Numbered from the stretch's first letter, positions 40,675 to 50,380 are shown. The stretch: DNA of 64,000 bases from Corallococcus coralloides DSM 2259 (GCF_000255295.1 NC_017030.1:3534001-3598000), one strand, 5' to 3'. The notes: generated from the letters alone by a model not told the origin. Numbers and translations are program-made.

Positions 40675-42315
40675 TCAGAACGCGTACCAGGTGAAGGTGG
40701 TGAAGGCGGCGAAGGGGTTGTTCTTCACCGTCGTGGAGCCGTCATAGAAGGTTCCGCGGAACAGGTAGCCGGCGTGCAGGCCCACCGTCATGAGGTAGCG
40801 GATGGTGTAGCGCACCTCCGCGTTCACCTCGGCGCCAATGAACCGCCCCCGCCGCACGGCCGGGTCCCAGCGCGGCGGGCTCGCCCCCGCGTTGGCCAGG
40901 CCTGTGGCCAGCTTGAGGTTGAGCGTGTTGGGGATGACGTCCCACGCCGCGCTCGCGATGCCGGTGCGCAGGCCGTAGCCCTGGTTGGAGATGTCCGTCA
41001 CCGCGCCCGTGTAGTTGTTCACGGTGCTGGTGAAGGGGAACAGCAGCAGCATCTTGTGGTTGAACCACACCGAGCCGGGCAGGCCGTACTGGTTGAGCGT
41101 GAAGGCGCCCGTGTAGCGGTCGTCATTCAGGTTGCTATCGCCGGTGGTGAACATGCCCTCCAGCGTGACCAGGTCCGCCGGGCCGCGGCCCCACTGGTAG
41201 AGCACCTCCAGGTTCGCGGACAGGCCGGAGATGTCCACCTTCTTGTTGAACGCGGTGTCCGCGCGGTCGCTCGTGTAGCTGCCGCCGTTGTACATGACGA
41301 ATCCGGAGGCGGCGAGGCGCCCCGCGCGGAAGTCGATGTTGTGGTGGAAGTTCGCGCCCAGCCAGAAGACGTTGCCCGTGGGCCGCTCGATGTTGAAGCG
41401 CGGGGTGCCGACGAACGGGCCGAGGCCCGTGGACGAAGGCCCGCTCTTCACGATGCCTTCGAAGGCATACGCGTCCCCCTTCGTGTCATCGCGCAGGTAC
41501 CAGGCGGACAGGCCGATGTTCGTCCCGGGCTGCACGGGGTAGGCGTAGTCCGCGGTGAGCAGGTAGATGAACTTCAGGCGCGGGTCGTCCTGCGTCGCCC
41601 TGTCCGCCTGGGCGCTGCCCAGGGGCAGGAGGCTCAGTTTGGAGAGCCCCTTGTAGTTGCTGTAGATCGACAGGCCCGTGGCGTCGCTGCCAATGAACGC
41701 CAGCTTGTAACCCGTGCGGACGATGTCGTTGAGCGGCGAGCGCGTCGGGTCGTAGATGGAGTCGTAGACCGGCTGCGTGCCGATGAGCAGCGTGAGCCGG
41801 GCCGGGTTGCGCGTGGGGTAGACCGCGACGTTGACGTTCTTCGTCTGGATGTTGACCTGGTCCGCGTTGAAGCCGCCGCCCTCGTTCTGCTGCGAGGCAT
41901 TGGCGGCGCGGCCCCAGAGGTAGTCCACCTCGATCTGGGCGCGGAAGGACGCCAGCCCGTCCGCGAAGGACGGGCTGTACTCCAGCACGGGGATCCAGCG
42001 CTGCTCCACGTAGAACGCCGTACGCCCCGGCTCCACGCGGACGGAGCTGCCGGACAGCGAGCCGAAGGGCCCCAGCGACACACCCTTGAGGCCCGCGGGG
42101 TCTCCCACGCTGTTGGTCACCGACAGCCGGGTGAAGAAGTAGTTGATGAGGACGAACTCGCGAGGCTTCGCGTCCTCCTCGCGGTCCTTCTCATCCAACC
42201 AGTCGCCGTAATAGAGGCCCGGCACCGTGGGGCTCTGCCCCGCCGCCGGCAGCGCCAGCCCCAGCACGAGCGCCACCGCGCCCAGGCGCGCCGCGCCCAA
42301 CCACCCTCCCGACAT
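40675..42315 (-). CDS. Outer-membrane beta-barrel protein of unknown function
   Basis: A 546-residue protein with a Sec signal peptide (cleavage near A-A-G-Q). It consists of many amphipathic strands ending in a C-terminal aromatic residue (T-W-Y-A-F), the signal for outer-membrane insertion. I do not recognise the family. It is followed after 2 bp by the alpha/beta-hydrolase lipoprotein and precedes the esterase, so a porin or channel for products of ester cleavage is possible. That function is inference only. Confidence 0.78.
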   Translation of the reverse strand: MSGGWLGAARLGAVALVLGLALPAAGQSPTVPGLYYGDWLDEKDREEDAKPREFVLINYFFTRLSVTNSVGDPAGLKGVSLGPFGSLSGSSVRVEPGRTAFYVEQRWIPVLEYSPSFADGLASFRAQIEVDYLWGRAANASQQNEGGGFNADQVNIQTKNVNVAVYPTRNPARLTLLIGTQPVYDSIYDPTRSPLNDIVRTGYKLAFIGSDATGLSIYSNYKGLSKLSLLPLGSAQADRATQDDPRLKFIYLLTADYAYPVQPGTNIGLSAWYLRDDTKGDAYAFEGIVKSGPSSTGLGPFVGTPRFNIERPTGNVFWLGANFHHNIDFRAGRLAASGFVMYNGGSYTSDRADTAFNKKVDISGLSANLEVLYQWGRGPADLVTLEGMFTTGDSNLNDDRYTGAFTLNQYGLPGSVWFNHKMLLLFPFTSTVNNYTGAVTDISNQGYGLRTGIASAAWDVIPNTLNLKLATGLANAGASPPRWDPAVRRGRFIGAEVNAEVRYTIRYLMTVGLHAGYLFRGTFYDGSTTVKNNPFAAFTTFTWYAF

Positions 42316-42377
42316 AGAGACACCTCACCCTGATGGATTGCCGTGAGGGCGGTTCGCGCCCACCGTCCGCCGTGTGA

Positions 42378-42998
42378 CTAGCCGCTGATTTCGTAGACCT
42401 GCACCGCGTTGCCGGTGAAGGCCTGACCGGAGATGGTGACCGTCTTGGCGCCCACCGCGCCGTCGGCGCAGTGCCAACCCGTGGCCTTCGTCTCGAAGTA
42501 GAGCTCCATGGAGAGCTTCTTCAGGTCCGAGGAGATGCTCACGCGGCCTTCCTGCTTGAAGCTGCCGTAGTCCACCAGGATCTCGAAGCAGCTGCCGCCC
42601 GCGGTGATGTTGGAGATCGTGACCGCCTTGGAGTCGAACACCAGCGCGTTCTGCGCGGCGGCGTGATCACACGTGCTGCCGGGCTGGCCGATGCCGGTGG
42701 AGTTGCGGAAGGTGCCGGGGATGCTGGTGACGTGGAAGTTGTTGCCGCCCACGCCAATGGTGACCTTCTGGAAGCACTGGCTGACCGAACCCCAGTCGAT
42801 GTCCTCGTCCACCGACAGCGGGTGGCTGGGGATGTTGTCCCCCTCCATCACCAGCGTCTTGCCCTCCAGGAAGGCCAGGATGTTCGACTGGCTGTCCAGC
42901 TTGGGCGCGCTGTCCACGGGCTCCTGCGTCGTCTCCTCCCCACAACCCGTGAGGCTCAACGCGCACAGCAGCATCGCGGACGAAAGCGTCTTCTTCAT
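42378..42998 (-). CDS. Lipoprotein of unknown function
   Basis: A 206-residue lipoprotein (lipobox L-T-G-C at residue 19) with a beta-rich mature domain and four further cysteines. No recognised family. A GGAG-like site precedes the ATG. It is the first gene of the minus-strand group with the barrel, hydrolase and esterase, 62 bp ahead of the barrel gene. Confidence 0.8.
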   Translation of the reverse strand: MKKTLSSAMLLCALSLTGCGEETTQEPVDSAPKLDSQSNILAFLEGKTLVMEGDNIPSHPLSVDEDIDWGSVSQCFQKVTIGVGGNNFHVTSIPGTFRNSTGIGQPGSTCDHAAAQNALVFDSKAVTISNITAGGSCFEILVDYGSFKQEGRVSISSDLKKLSMELYFETKATGWHCADGAVGAKTVTISGQAFTGNAVQVYEISG

Positions 42999-43422
42999 GG
43001 GGGTGACTCCTCGTTCGGGCGCACGGGGGAGATGAAGCCCGATTCATGTTTCAGCTACGGGTAGCACCCGCCTGACTGCCTTGTCAAAAGACAGACGATG
43101 GCCTGATGCGTCAGGATGCCCTGGCTCAGGACCGGGGCCGGGGCGTCCTGGCGGAAGCCCGCGCTGAACACGCTCTGGGGGTGTAGCGGAGTCCGCGACC
43201 GTGCAGGGCACGTGGACGGGAACGTCATGCGACCGCGAAGGGGGCGGCACGGACATGTCCTGCATGCGCAGGTGCGCGTTCACCTGCTCGCGTTGAGCAA
43301 AGGACTTCGTCCAGTGGGCACGAGGGTTCCCCGCCAGACGGGCTTCGCGTTCACCAGCGCACGAAGCCTTCCTGGCGCACGTCGTGCATCGCGCGGATGG
43401 TGGAGCCCGGGTCGGAGGGTCT
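42999..43422. other. Divergent intergenic region
   Basis: About 420 bases between two divergent lipoprotein genes, so it must hold both promoters. A small palindrome (CCTGA-TGCG-TCAGG, 43102-43115) could be an operator. No coding frame with good composition was seen. Confidence 0.5.
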
Positions 43423-44214
43423 ATGCAGCGCGGTGGCGTGGTGCGTGGGATGGCATGGCTGGGATTGGCGTTGGTGATCACCCGCTGTGGGGAACCCGCG
43501 GTCCCGGACCGGGAGCCGCAGCCGGGCCCACCGGAGGCCAGCGCCCCGGAGAACGCGGGAACAACGGACGCGGGCCCCGGGCAACCCCTCCCGGATGCGA
43601 GCACGCCGGATGCGGGCACGCTGGACGCGGACCCGCCGGACGCGGGTCCGGCTCCAGGGCCGAGGGACGCCGGGAGCGGGGCGCCATGGGACGCGGAGGC
43701 GACGGGCTCCGGAACCCGGCACCTGCTGGTGCTTCCCAGCGCGGACATGACCGTGGCGTCAACGTCGCCGTCCACGCCCCTGGGGACCCAGCCCACCCTG
43801 CGCGTGAAGGGTGGCGAGGACGCATACAGCCAGGTGCAGTTCGACGTGCCCACGTTCCAGGGCGCGGCGGCGCGCGCGGTGCTGTGGCTCCATGTCCTGG
43901 AGGGCGACGCGGCGCCCGGGCTCTACCTCAACGTCAATCGTTGGGACGAGCAGACGGCGACGTGGGATGGACGTGCCTTCAACATCGCGCAGGTGCGCCT
44001 GGAGGGACGTCCCGTCACGGCGGGAGCATGGCTTGGCCATGACGTCACGGCGGTGGTGCACAGTGGGGAAGCACTCAACTTCGGGCTGCTCGGGTACTCG
44101 AGCGGAAACACGGTCTTTGCTTCGCGCGAGCACCCGGACGCATCGCTGCGTCCCCGGCTGAGCATCCAGGTGGATCCGTCGGTGAGTGCCCCCGTGGGCC
44201 CTTCGAGCGGCTGA
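43423..44214 (+). pseudogene. DNRLRE-domain lipoprotein, 5' half of a split gene
   Basis: A 263-residue product starting at ATG 43423 (GGAGG five bases upstream). It has a lipoprotein-type signal, a low-complexity Asp/Pro/Ala/Gly linker at about 25-95 and a DNRLRE-like domain to the end. The stop is TGA at 44212-44214. The downstream protein lies in the same frame with no other stop between, and begins with a matching DNRLRE strand. The two are therefore most likely one 850-residue protein cut by a single nonsense change (CGA to TGA would restore it), or two genes after mutation. Sequencing error is the other option. Confidence 0.7.
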
Positions 44215-44232
44215 GCGGCGCAGTGGACGAGC

Positions 44233-45981
44233 GTGGTGATGCCGCCCACCGATGACGCCACGCTCGCCTCGGGCGCCTCCGAGCCGCGGGGCGGTGCGCC
44301 TGACCTGGTGGTGGGCGGAGCCGACGGGAGTCAGGCGCTCCTGCGCTTCTTCCTTCCACAGCGCCCGGGGCCGGGCCTCCTGCGCGCGCGCTTGCGGCTG
44401 CACGTGAAGGCAGGCAGCGGCCCGGCGCCGTCGCTGCACCGCCTCCCAAGGACAGAGGTGGACGAGACGCGCCGCACCTGGAGCGGATCCGCCCCTGCCT
44501 CCGAGCCCACGGAGCCTGGCGAGGGACAGGCCACTCCTGGCACCTGGGTGGAGTACGACGTGACGCAGCGGGTGTGGGAGCGCAACGCCTCGAGCTTCGC
44601 GCTCATGCCCGCTTCACAAGACACGCTGCGCTTCCACTCGCGCGAATCGCCTGACGTCGCGCTGCGTCCACAGCTCCTCGTCACCTACGGTGAGGACTGC
44701 CGCGCGCGGGGGCCCGTGCCGGCACTCTCCTGGAGCCGCCAGCTTGGCGGTGCTGAACGGGACCGGCACAGCGACCTCGCGGCCCTGCCCGATGGCGGCT
44801 TCGTGGTGGTCGGCTCGGGCGGCTTCGGGAGCACGGCCTCCGGCTCCGCTGGGGGCGCGGTGATCACCCGCCACGCGGCGGACGGCACGATGCTGTGGAG
44901 CCGGACCTTTCCCCTCTCCAAGAGCAGTTCGGTGGGACTGAATGCCGTCGCCGTGGACGACGAAGGCGGCATTGTCGTGGCGGGCGGTTACGCAGGCGCG
45001 CCGGACCTGGGGGCGGGGCCACTTCCCTCCGTGTCGCGCGGCCTCTTCGTCGCGCGGCTGGGCCCCACGGGAGACGCACGCTGGAGCCGTGGCTTCCGCG
45101 TGCAGGGCTACACCGGCGTGACGGACGTGGCGCTGGATGCGGCGGGCAACGTCGTGCTGCTGGGCGCGCTCTCCCTCACGGCGGACTTCGGCGGGGGCGT
45201 GCTCGTGGGCGGCCCCTTCTCCGGCAGCCGCAGCGACTTCACGGAGGCCTTCCTTCTGAAGCTGGATCCCTCCGGGACGCACCTCTGGTCCCGTGTGTTC
45301 GCCGATGACGCCGCGGCCACCACCGCGCGTACGCTCGCCCTGGAGGACTCGGGCCATGTCCTCGTCGGAGGCCTGCTGGGCGAGGGCGACATGGCCGAGC
45401 GCACGTGGACGCGCACGCCCTTCGTCTCCCGCGTCGCGCCCGACGGCACACCCCTGTGGACGTACCGCTTCACGGGGCTGGATGGGGAGGTGGTGAGCGT
45501 GGCGCGCGGGGCTCGAGGCGCGGTGCTCTTCGGCGCGAACTTCCAGGGGAGCCGCACCCTCGCCGGGCGTCGCGTCGCGAGCGTGCAGGGCCAGGACGTG
45601 CTGTTCGGTGCCCTGAGCGCACAGGGCCAGCTGCTGTGGGTGAGGGATCAGCCGGGAGGTGGCTCCGGTTCGCTCTACCGGCTCGTGTCCGATGCCTCGG
45701 GTGGCATCGCGCTCTTCGGCTGGACCGCCGAAGGGGACCTGGGTGGGGGGAGTCTCGCCGGAGGCAACGTGCTGGCGCGCTTCGCTCCGGACGGCACCCA
45801 CCTGTGGTCGCGCAGCCTGGGTCGGGATTTCGGGTACGCGGAGAGCAGCCTCCATGCCTGGCCCGGCGGTGGCGTGCTGCTGCTGGGAAGCATCCGGAGC
45901 TGGTACGCGCTGGACGGCGACCAGCCCCAATACTGGAGCAACGGAGACGAGGACCTGCTCCTGCTGCGCTTTGGCCCCTGA
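44233..45981 (+). CDS. DNRLRE plus beta-propeller protein, 3' half of a split gene
   Basis: A 582-residue frame from GTG 44233, preceded in frame by only six sense codons and the TGA of the upstream half. It has no signal peptide. Residues 1-155 are a second DNRLRE-like domain; residues about 165-580 are a repeat propeller (G-G-F-V-V-V-G-S-G-G-type blades, L-W-S-R repeats), as in other myxobacterial secreted proteins. Without the upstream signal peptide it would stay in the cytoplasm, so the stand-alone product is probably not functional. Readthrough of the TGA would give the full exported protein. Confidence 0.75.
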   Translation: MVMPPTDDATLASGASEPRGGAPDLVVGGADGSQALLRFFLPQRPGPGLLRARLRLHVKAGSGPAPSLHRLPRTEVDETRRTWSGSAPASEPTEPGEGQATPGTWVEYDVTQRVWERNASSFALMPASQDTLRFHSRESPDVALRPQLLVTYGEDCRARGPVPALSWSRQLGGAERDRHSDLAALPDGGFVVVGSGGFGSTASGSAGGAVITRHAADGTMLWSRTFPLSKSSSVGLNAVAVDDEGGIVVAGGYAGAPDLGAGPLPSVSRGLFVARLGPTGDARWSRGFRVQGYTGVTDVALDAAGNVVLLGALSLTADFGGGVLVGGPFSGSRSDFTEAFLLKLDPSGTHLWSRVFADDAAATTARTLALEDSGHVLVGGLLGEGDMAERTWTRTPFVSRVAPDGTPLWTYRFTGLDGEVVSVARGARGAVLFGANFQGSRTLAGRRVASVQGQDVLFGALSAQGQLLWVRDQPGGGSGSLYRLVSDASGGIALFGWTAEGDLGGGSLAGGNVLARFAPDGTHLWSRSLGRDFGYAESSLHAWPGGGVLLLGSIRSWYALDGDQPQYWSNGDEDLLLLRFGP

Positions 45982-46002
45982 GCTACTCCACCGGCCTGGC
46001 GC

Positions 46003-47610
46003 TCAGGGCGCGAGGAACGGCAGCAGCTCTCCGGTCTTCTGCCACATCGACGCCGGATAGGCCTGGGCCGAGGTGAAGCCCTGGTTCGTGAAGAAGTACT
46101 CGTAGGTCGACTGGTACGACGCCTTCCATCCGTAGCCGGGGTGGTCGGGTTCGCTCCATTCCGATTTCGGAATGCCCATCGCCTGGAGCGCCGTGCCGAG
46201 CCACTGGTTGTAGAGGAGGCCCGACCACAGGAAGTTGCCCTCGCTGCCCGTGCTCGAGTCGCCGCTCACCTTGCGCGTGATGTTCCGGTAGTCGCAGTAG
46301 CTGCCCGTCTTGAGGGCGCCCCCCGCGCTCCCGGCGGTCACGACCGGGACGGAGAAGGAGAAGTGGGGCGTGTTGCCGTTCTCCTGCCCCCACGCGAGCA
46401 GCGAATCATCCAGCAGGGTTCCCCCCGCGCCGTTCGAGAACCGCTCGAAGCGGGAGACGAGGTCGAGGAACACTTGCGAGAAGAAGACCTGGTTGAACTG
46501 GACCACCAGGTCCTGGTTCGCCCCGGCCACGGTCGCTGGATGGACGACGTTGTTGTGCCAGTCTTCCCCCTGAGGCGCGCGGAGGGTGAACGTCAGGTTC
46601 TGGTTGTTCTCGTCGATGCTGAAGGTGGCGATGCGACAGACGCCGCAGTTCATCGCCACGGCGAGCACCTCGTTGATGAGCCGGAAGTACTCGACGTTCT
46701 TCGCGGGGTCTCCCGCGAAGGAACCGGAGTTTCGCAGCGACAGGTTGTCGGTGGTGGGGCGGGGCGGCACCTCGCAGCCGGCGCTGGTGGTCTCCAGCCG
46801 GCGCTGCAGCTCCGCGACCGCGTCGATGTGCTGGTCCAGCCGCAGCCTGTCCTCGGCCGAGAGCCGGCCGTTGCCGTTGCGCAGCCGCCGGTAGCTTTCG
46901 AGGACCTTGTCCACCACGGGGGCCCGGGCGGTGCCGGGGCTGCTGGTGCCGGCCAGCAAGGTGTCAAAGAGCGCGAGCGAGCTCTCGGTGCCGCTGATGG
47001 AGCTCGAAGCGACCCCGGAGGAGCGAACCCCGGGAGTGCTGTACCCCCAGCTGCCGCTCGAGGTGCCCGAGGCGGCGATGGCGACGCTTCGCTTCCGGAC
47101 GGAGGCGACGCTTGGGTAGAAGGCCGGTGAGTAGGCCATCACCTGGTCGATGGTCGCTCGGGGAGAGCCAGGCCGCTGCTTGTCGAAGTCGTAGTAGCCC
47201 AGCGCGGCGCCGAAGTTGTGGCCCATGTACAGGGGGAAGTCGAGTCCCCGCAGGATGTTCATCTTCGAGACGAGCGTGGGCGTGAGCACGGACGACTTCG
47301 CGGTCAACACCCGGCTGATGACCGCATCACCGCTCGCGTTCGTCGTCGCGGCCAGGTCCCCCCGCCGGACGTCGTGGTCCGCGTAGCGCAGGGACTGCGT
47401 CAGCGCCGAGTCCACCGGCCACATGTTCTCGCCAAAGATGGCGCCGTGGGGGGTACGGAAATGCACGAAGCACTTCGGGCGCTGAGCGGCCTGGGCTTTC
47501 GCTTCGCGGGGGCTCAAGAGCGAGGGGAGCAGCGGCAGCGCCAGCACGGCTCCGCCCGCGCCGCGCAGGAACATGCGGCGATTCCATTGGAAGACGGGTG
47601 TGTTGCTCAC
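46003..47610 (-). CDS. DUF1552 family protein (Tat-exported)
   Basis: A 535-residue protein. The GTG at 47610 overlaps the DUF1592 stop (GTGA) and follows GGAG. The N-terminus is a Tat signal (R-R-M-F-L-R-G-A-G-G then a hydrophobic stretch and A-K-A). The rest is DUF1552: a fold related to alkaline phosphatase/sulfatase-like metal enzymes, with H-N-N-V-V-H-P and G-Q-E-N-G-N blocks. DUF1552 and DUF1592 proteins are nearly always paired and are common in Myxococcota and Planctomycetes, but their reaction is unknown. It shares an ECF-type promoter upstream of the DUF1592 gene. Confidence 0.9.
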   Translation of the reverse strand: MSNTPVFQWNRRMFLRGAGGAVLALPLLPSLLSPREAKAQAAQRPKCFVHFRTPHGAIFGENMWPVDSALTQSLRYADHDVRRGDLAATTNASGDAVISRVLTAKSSVLTPTLVSKMNILRGLDFPLYMGHNFGAALGYYDFDKQRPGSPRATIDQVMAYSPAFYPSVASVRKRSVAIAASGTSSGSWGYSTPGVRSSGVASSSISGTESSLALFDTLLAGTSSPGTARAPVVDKVLESYRRLRNGNGRLSAEDRLRLDQHIDAVAELQRRLETTSAGCEVPPRPTTDNLSLRNSGSFAGDPAKNVEYFRLINEVLAVAMNCGVCRIATFSIDENNQNLTFTLRAPQGEDWHNNVVHPATVAGANQDLVVQFNQVFFSQVFLDLVSRFERFSNGAGGTLLDDSLLAWGQENGNTPHFSFSVPVVTAGSAGGALKTGSYCDYRNITRKVSGDSSTGSEGNFLWSGLLYNQWLGTALQAMGIPKSEWSEPDHPGYGWKASYQSTYEYFFTNQGFTSAQAYPASMWQKTGELLPFLAP

Positions 47611-49385
47611 GGGAAGCTCCTCTGCTTGAACGCAGGATGATGGGCGACGGTCTTCAACAGGTCGGCCATCGGTGCGCCGCTGCGCGCGACAGCCTCCATC
47701 TCCGAGAGCAGGCAGCCATCGCGGGAGGTGGACTCCACGCGAGCGTGCGCGAAGCGGAAGTAGTGTTGCGCGACGCACGAGCCGAAGAGCTGGCTGTCAT
47801 CGATCATCCGCGAGAGCTCAGCGGCGCTGGAGATGACTCGCTGCTCGGAGTCGTAGAGCCACACGTCCGCCGAGGTGTCCACGGGGGGCGTGGCGGTCTC
47901 GTGGCCCTGCGGGTCGTACAGCCGCTCCACGCCGCGCTCCCGGCCGAGCGCGTCGAACCCTTCCAGGACGAAGCCCGGTGGATTGATGGTGTTGTTATGG
48001 CATCCCCCGCAGCTGCCTCCGGACGTGAGCTGGGTCACCACCTGGCGCGTCGTCATGCTGTCCGTCGGCGCGGGAGGCCTGTCGCTGGCATTGGGCGGAG
48101 GGGCCCCGACCTGCTGGCAGAGCAGTGCGTTTCGCACCAGGTAGCCCTTGTGGATGGGACGTGTCGACGCGGTCCCGGTGGCCAGCAACGCCGCGCGAGT
48201 CAACAGTCCGCTGCGGTTCTGGGACGGGATGACCGGCGCCGGACCGAAGCCGTCCCAGACGGGGACACCGTAGATGGCGGCCAGGAATGGGTCCGCCGTG
48301 TAGGACCTCCGGTCGAGAAGGAAGTCGCTCACCGAGCCACCGGACACGACGGTGTTCCAGGCGGAGAGCTGGACGTCCTCGAACATCGCGGTGCGCGAGG
48401 CGTCCGTGGGCATCCGCGCTCCGACGAAGGCCTGGTAGACCGGGTCGTTCCGGAGCGCCACCAGCGACGGCAGCTCCTCGAGCCGCAGCCACTCACTGAC
48501 GAATTCGTCCAGCGAGCTTCGCAGCTGAGGGCTCTTCATCATCCGGTCGAGCTGGGCGTTGAAGCCGCTCTCGGTCAGGAGCGAGCCATCGGTCGCCGCG
48601 GCCCAGAGCGCGTCGTCCGGAGGCGCTTGCCAGAATTGATAGGACAGCTTCGAGGCCAGCTCGAACGCGGAGAGGGGACTCACCGGCTGGCCGACGGTGG
48701 TGCCATGCTCGACGCGGTAGAGGAACCAGGGCGAGTTCAGGAGGGTGGTGATGACGTCCGCCACCGCGGCTCTGTCCACCGGGGTGGCCCCGGCGATGTC
48801 GGCGAAGGCGGTGACCTCCGCCGTCGGCAGTGGGTAGCGCAGGACGCGAGAGCCCCATCCCTGGATGAAGGTCTCCAGGCAGGCCCGGTCGTTGGCGGTC
48901 TGGCTGTCGCTCGCGCAGCTTCCCAGGAGCGCGTCGCGGCGCGCGTCGGTGCTGGTGAGCTCCTGGGCCACGGCCTTGCCCAGGTCATACATGACGTCGA
49001 CCTGGGTCTGCTGGATGGATTGGTCCAGCCGGCTGAAGCCGCCCTTCAAGTCACCGGGCGCGGGAGTGCGCTGGTCCGTGGGGTACCGGGCGAGGATGGG
49101 CGTGAGCTTCGTCCAGAGGGCGTCGGCCTCGTTCGGCAGCGCACGGGCAATGGCGAAGCGAAGCGAGTTCATCAGCTGCGCCCGGGACAGCCGGGGCAAC
49201 GGCAGCTCCGAGGGGACGGCGTTCGCGTCGCAGGAGAACTTCGCTGGCGCCGGACGGACGGAGTCGGACGCGGCCGGTGGAGGGGGATCGTCTCCACCGG
49301 TGTGTTGGCCAGGCCCGATGGTGCCCTCACAGGCGACCGCGCCAGCGCAAAGAAGCAGGAGGCTCGTGTAGCGAGGAAGCGTCAT
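47607..49385 (-). CDS. DUF1592/DUF1588 domain protein
   Basis: A 592-residue lipoprotein-type protein (V-A-C near residue 19). It has the PSD-family modules: DUF1587/1595-like N-terminal part, DUF1592 (L-S-Y-Q-F-W-Q-A-P-P-D-D near residue 245), DUF1588 (C-G-G-C-H-N, then N-P-P-G-F-V-L-E-G-F-D near 475-500) and DUF1585 at the end. The C-x-x-C-H could bind heme c, and these proteins are often considered cytochrome-like, but this is unproven. It is the first gene of the pair, with a near-leaderless start under an ECF-type promoter. Confidence 0.9.
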   Translation of the reverse strand: MTLPRYTSLLLLCAGAVACEGTIGPGQHTGGDDPPPPAASDSVRPAPAKFSCDANAVPSELPLPRLSRAQLMNSLRFAIARALPNEADALWTKLTPILARYPTDQRTPAPGDLKGGFSRLDQSIQQTQVDVMYDLGKAVAQELTSTDARRDALLGSCASDSQTANDRACLETFIQGWGSRVLRYPLPTAEVTAFADIAGATPVDRAAVADVITTLLNSPWFLYRVEHGTTVGQPVSPLSAFELASKLSYQFWQAPPDDALWAAATDGSLLTESGFNAQLDRMMKSPQLRSSLDEFVSEWLRLEELPSLVALRNDPVYQAFVGARMPTDASRTAMFEDVQLSAWNTVVSGGSVSDFLLDRRSYTADPFLAAIYGVPVWDGFGPAPVIPSQNRSGLLTRAALLATGTASTRPIHKGYLVRNALLCQQVGAPPPNASDRPPAPTDSMTTRQVVTQLTSGGSCGGCHNNTINPPGFVLEGFDALGRERGVERLYDPQGHETATPPVDTSADVWLYDSEQRVISSAAELSRMIDDSQLFGSCVAQHYFRFAHARVESTSRDGCLLSEMEAVARSGAPMADLLKTVAHHPAFKQRSFP

Positions 49386-49394
49386 GACCCTGGC

Positions 49395-49420
49395 TACGCG
49401 CGTGGCCGAAAATACTTTCC
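49395..49420 (-). promoter_or_regulatory. ECF-type promoter of DUF1592-DUF1552 operon
   Basis: On the minus strand GGAAAG, a 16-base spacer and CGTA, only about 10 bases before the ATG at 49385. The same two elements with the same spacing precede the ECF sigma gene at 50373-50398. Confidence 0.7.
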
Positions 49421-49462
49421 TGCCCGGTGGGCCACGGGCGACGGTACTCTCGCCATCACCGC

Positions 49463-50365
49463 ATGACCGCTCTGCTCTGCGCGCTCTCCCTCGTCGTCCT
49501 GACCCAGGCCCCGGCGGTGTCGGTGTCCTTCGACCTTCGCTCCCTTTCCGAACAGGACTATCGGCGGTGGGACGGCGTGGAACTGGAGCGAAAGGTGGCC
49601 CTGCGGCTGATTCAAGAGGGCTTCGCGGTCGTCTCTCCACGGAGTCCGGCGCAGCTTCGACTGCGCGCTAGCCGCTCTCCCGAAGGGCTGTGGCTCGAGG
49701 CCGCCGGGCCGCGGCAACGGGTCGAACAGGGCGTTCGAGTGGGGCGGGGCTCACTCGCGGAGCTTCATCTGGAAGTCGCACAGAAGCTCTCCGAGATGAC
49801 GCGGGCGGTGCAGCCCGAGCCGGAGCCACCCCCGCCCGAGCCCGCGCTCCCGCCTCCCGTGGAGGTGGCCGCCGCCCCGTGGCGCCCCGAGCTGGACCTG
49901 AGCCTGGGGCTGGGGACGCTCTGGCGTGGACGCGGGACGGATCCACTCCTCCTGCTCTCCGTCAGGCGTGGCGTGGAGTCATTCGGCCTGGAGGCGGAGG
50001 CGGGGCTCGGGGTGTCCCGCGAAGCAGCGCTGACCGTATTCGAGGCGCAAGGTGGCGCCTTCTTCAGTTATCGGCGCTCCGTGGCGGAGCGCCTTCAGCT
50101 CGAACCTGGCGTGGGCGCGGGCCTCGTCGTCCACGCCTTCCGGCTCAAGGACGCCTGGATGTCGGGCCAGAGCGGTACCCAGGTGTCTCCCGCGGGCTGG
50201 GCCCGGATGAAGCTCCGGTGGCGGTTCACCGAGCGGCTCGCGGCGGAGCTGCGTGTGGCCCTGGGGCTGCTGCGGCCCGTGACGCATGTGAGCGAGGGCG
50301 GGACGCTGTGGTCGCGGGGAGGCGCGAGGCTCGAAACCGGCGTTCAACTTTCCTGGGGGCAGTAA
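49463..50365 (+). CDS. Predicted outer-membrane/periplasmic protein of unknown function
   Basis: A 300-residue protein (start ATG 49463) with a Sec signal peptide, an N-terminal domain to about 115, a Pro/Glu-rich linker at 118-140 and a C-terminal beta-strand region ending in W-G-Q. The latter looks like a small beta-barrel or OmpA-type strand array. No named family. It is divergent from DUF1592 and is followed after 50 bp by the sigma factor gene. Confidence 0.72.
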   Translation: MTALLCALSLVVLTQAPAVSVSFDLRSLSEQDYRRWDGVELERKVALRLIQEGFAVVSPRSPAQLRLRASRSPEGLWLEAAGPRQRVEQGVRVGRGSLAELHLEVAQKLSEMTRAVQPEPEPPPPEPALPPPVEVAAAPWRPELDLSLGLGTLWRGRGTDPLLLLSVRRGVESFGLEAEAGLGVSREAALTVFEAQGGAFFSYRRSVAERLQLEPGVGAGLVVHAFRLKDAWMSGQSGTQVSPAGWARMKLRWRFTERLAAELRVALGLLRPVTHVSEGGTLWSRGGARLETGVQLSWGQ

Positions 50366-50380
50366 CCTTCGAGGAAAGTT
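50346..50380. repeat. Inverted repeat overlapping gene end and ECF promoter
   Basis: AACTTTCCT (50346-50354) and AGGAAAGTT (50372-50380) pair perfectly. The right arm contains the -35 element of the sigma-factor promoter and the left arm lies at the end of the upstream gene. It may act as terminator and promoter control at once. Confidence 0.55.

Noticed and set aside
44212-44214. TGA as a selenocysteine codon
   Set aside because: No selenocysteine family or nearby SECIS-like hairpin is evident, and the position is a linker between domains.
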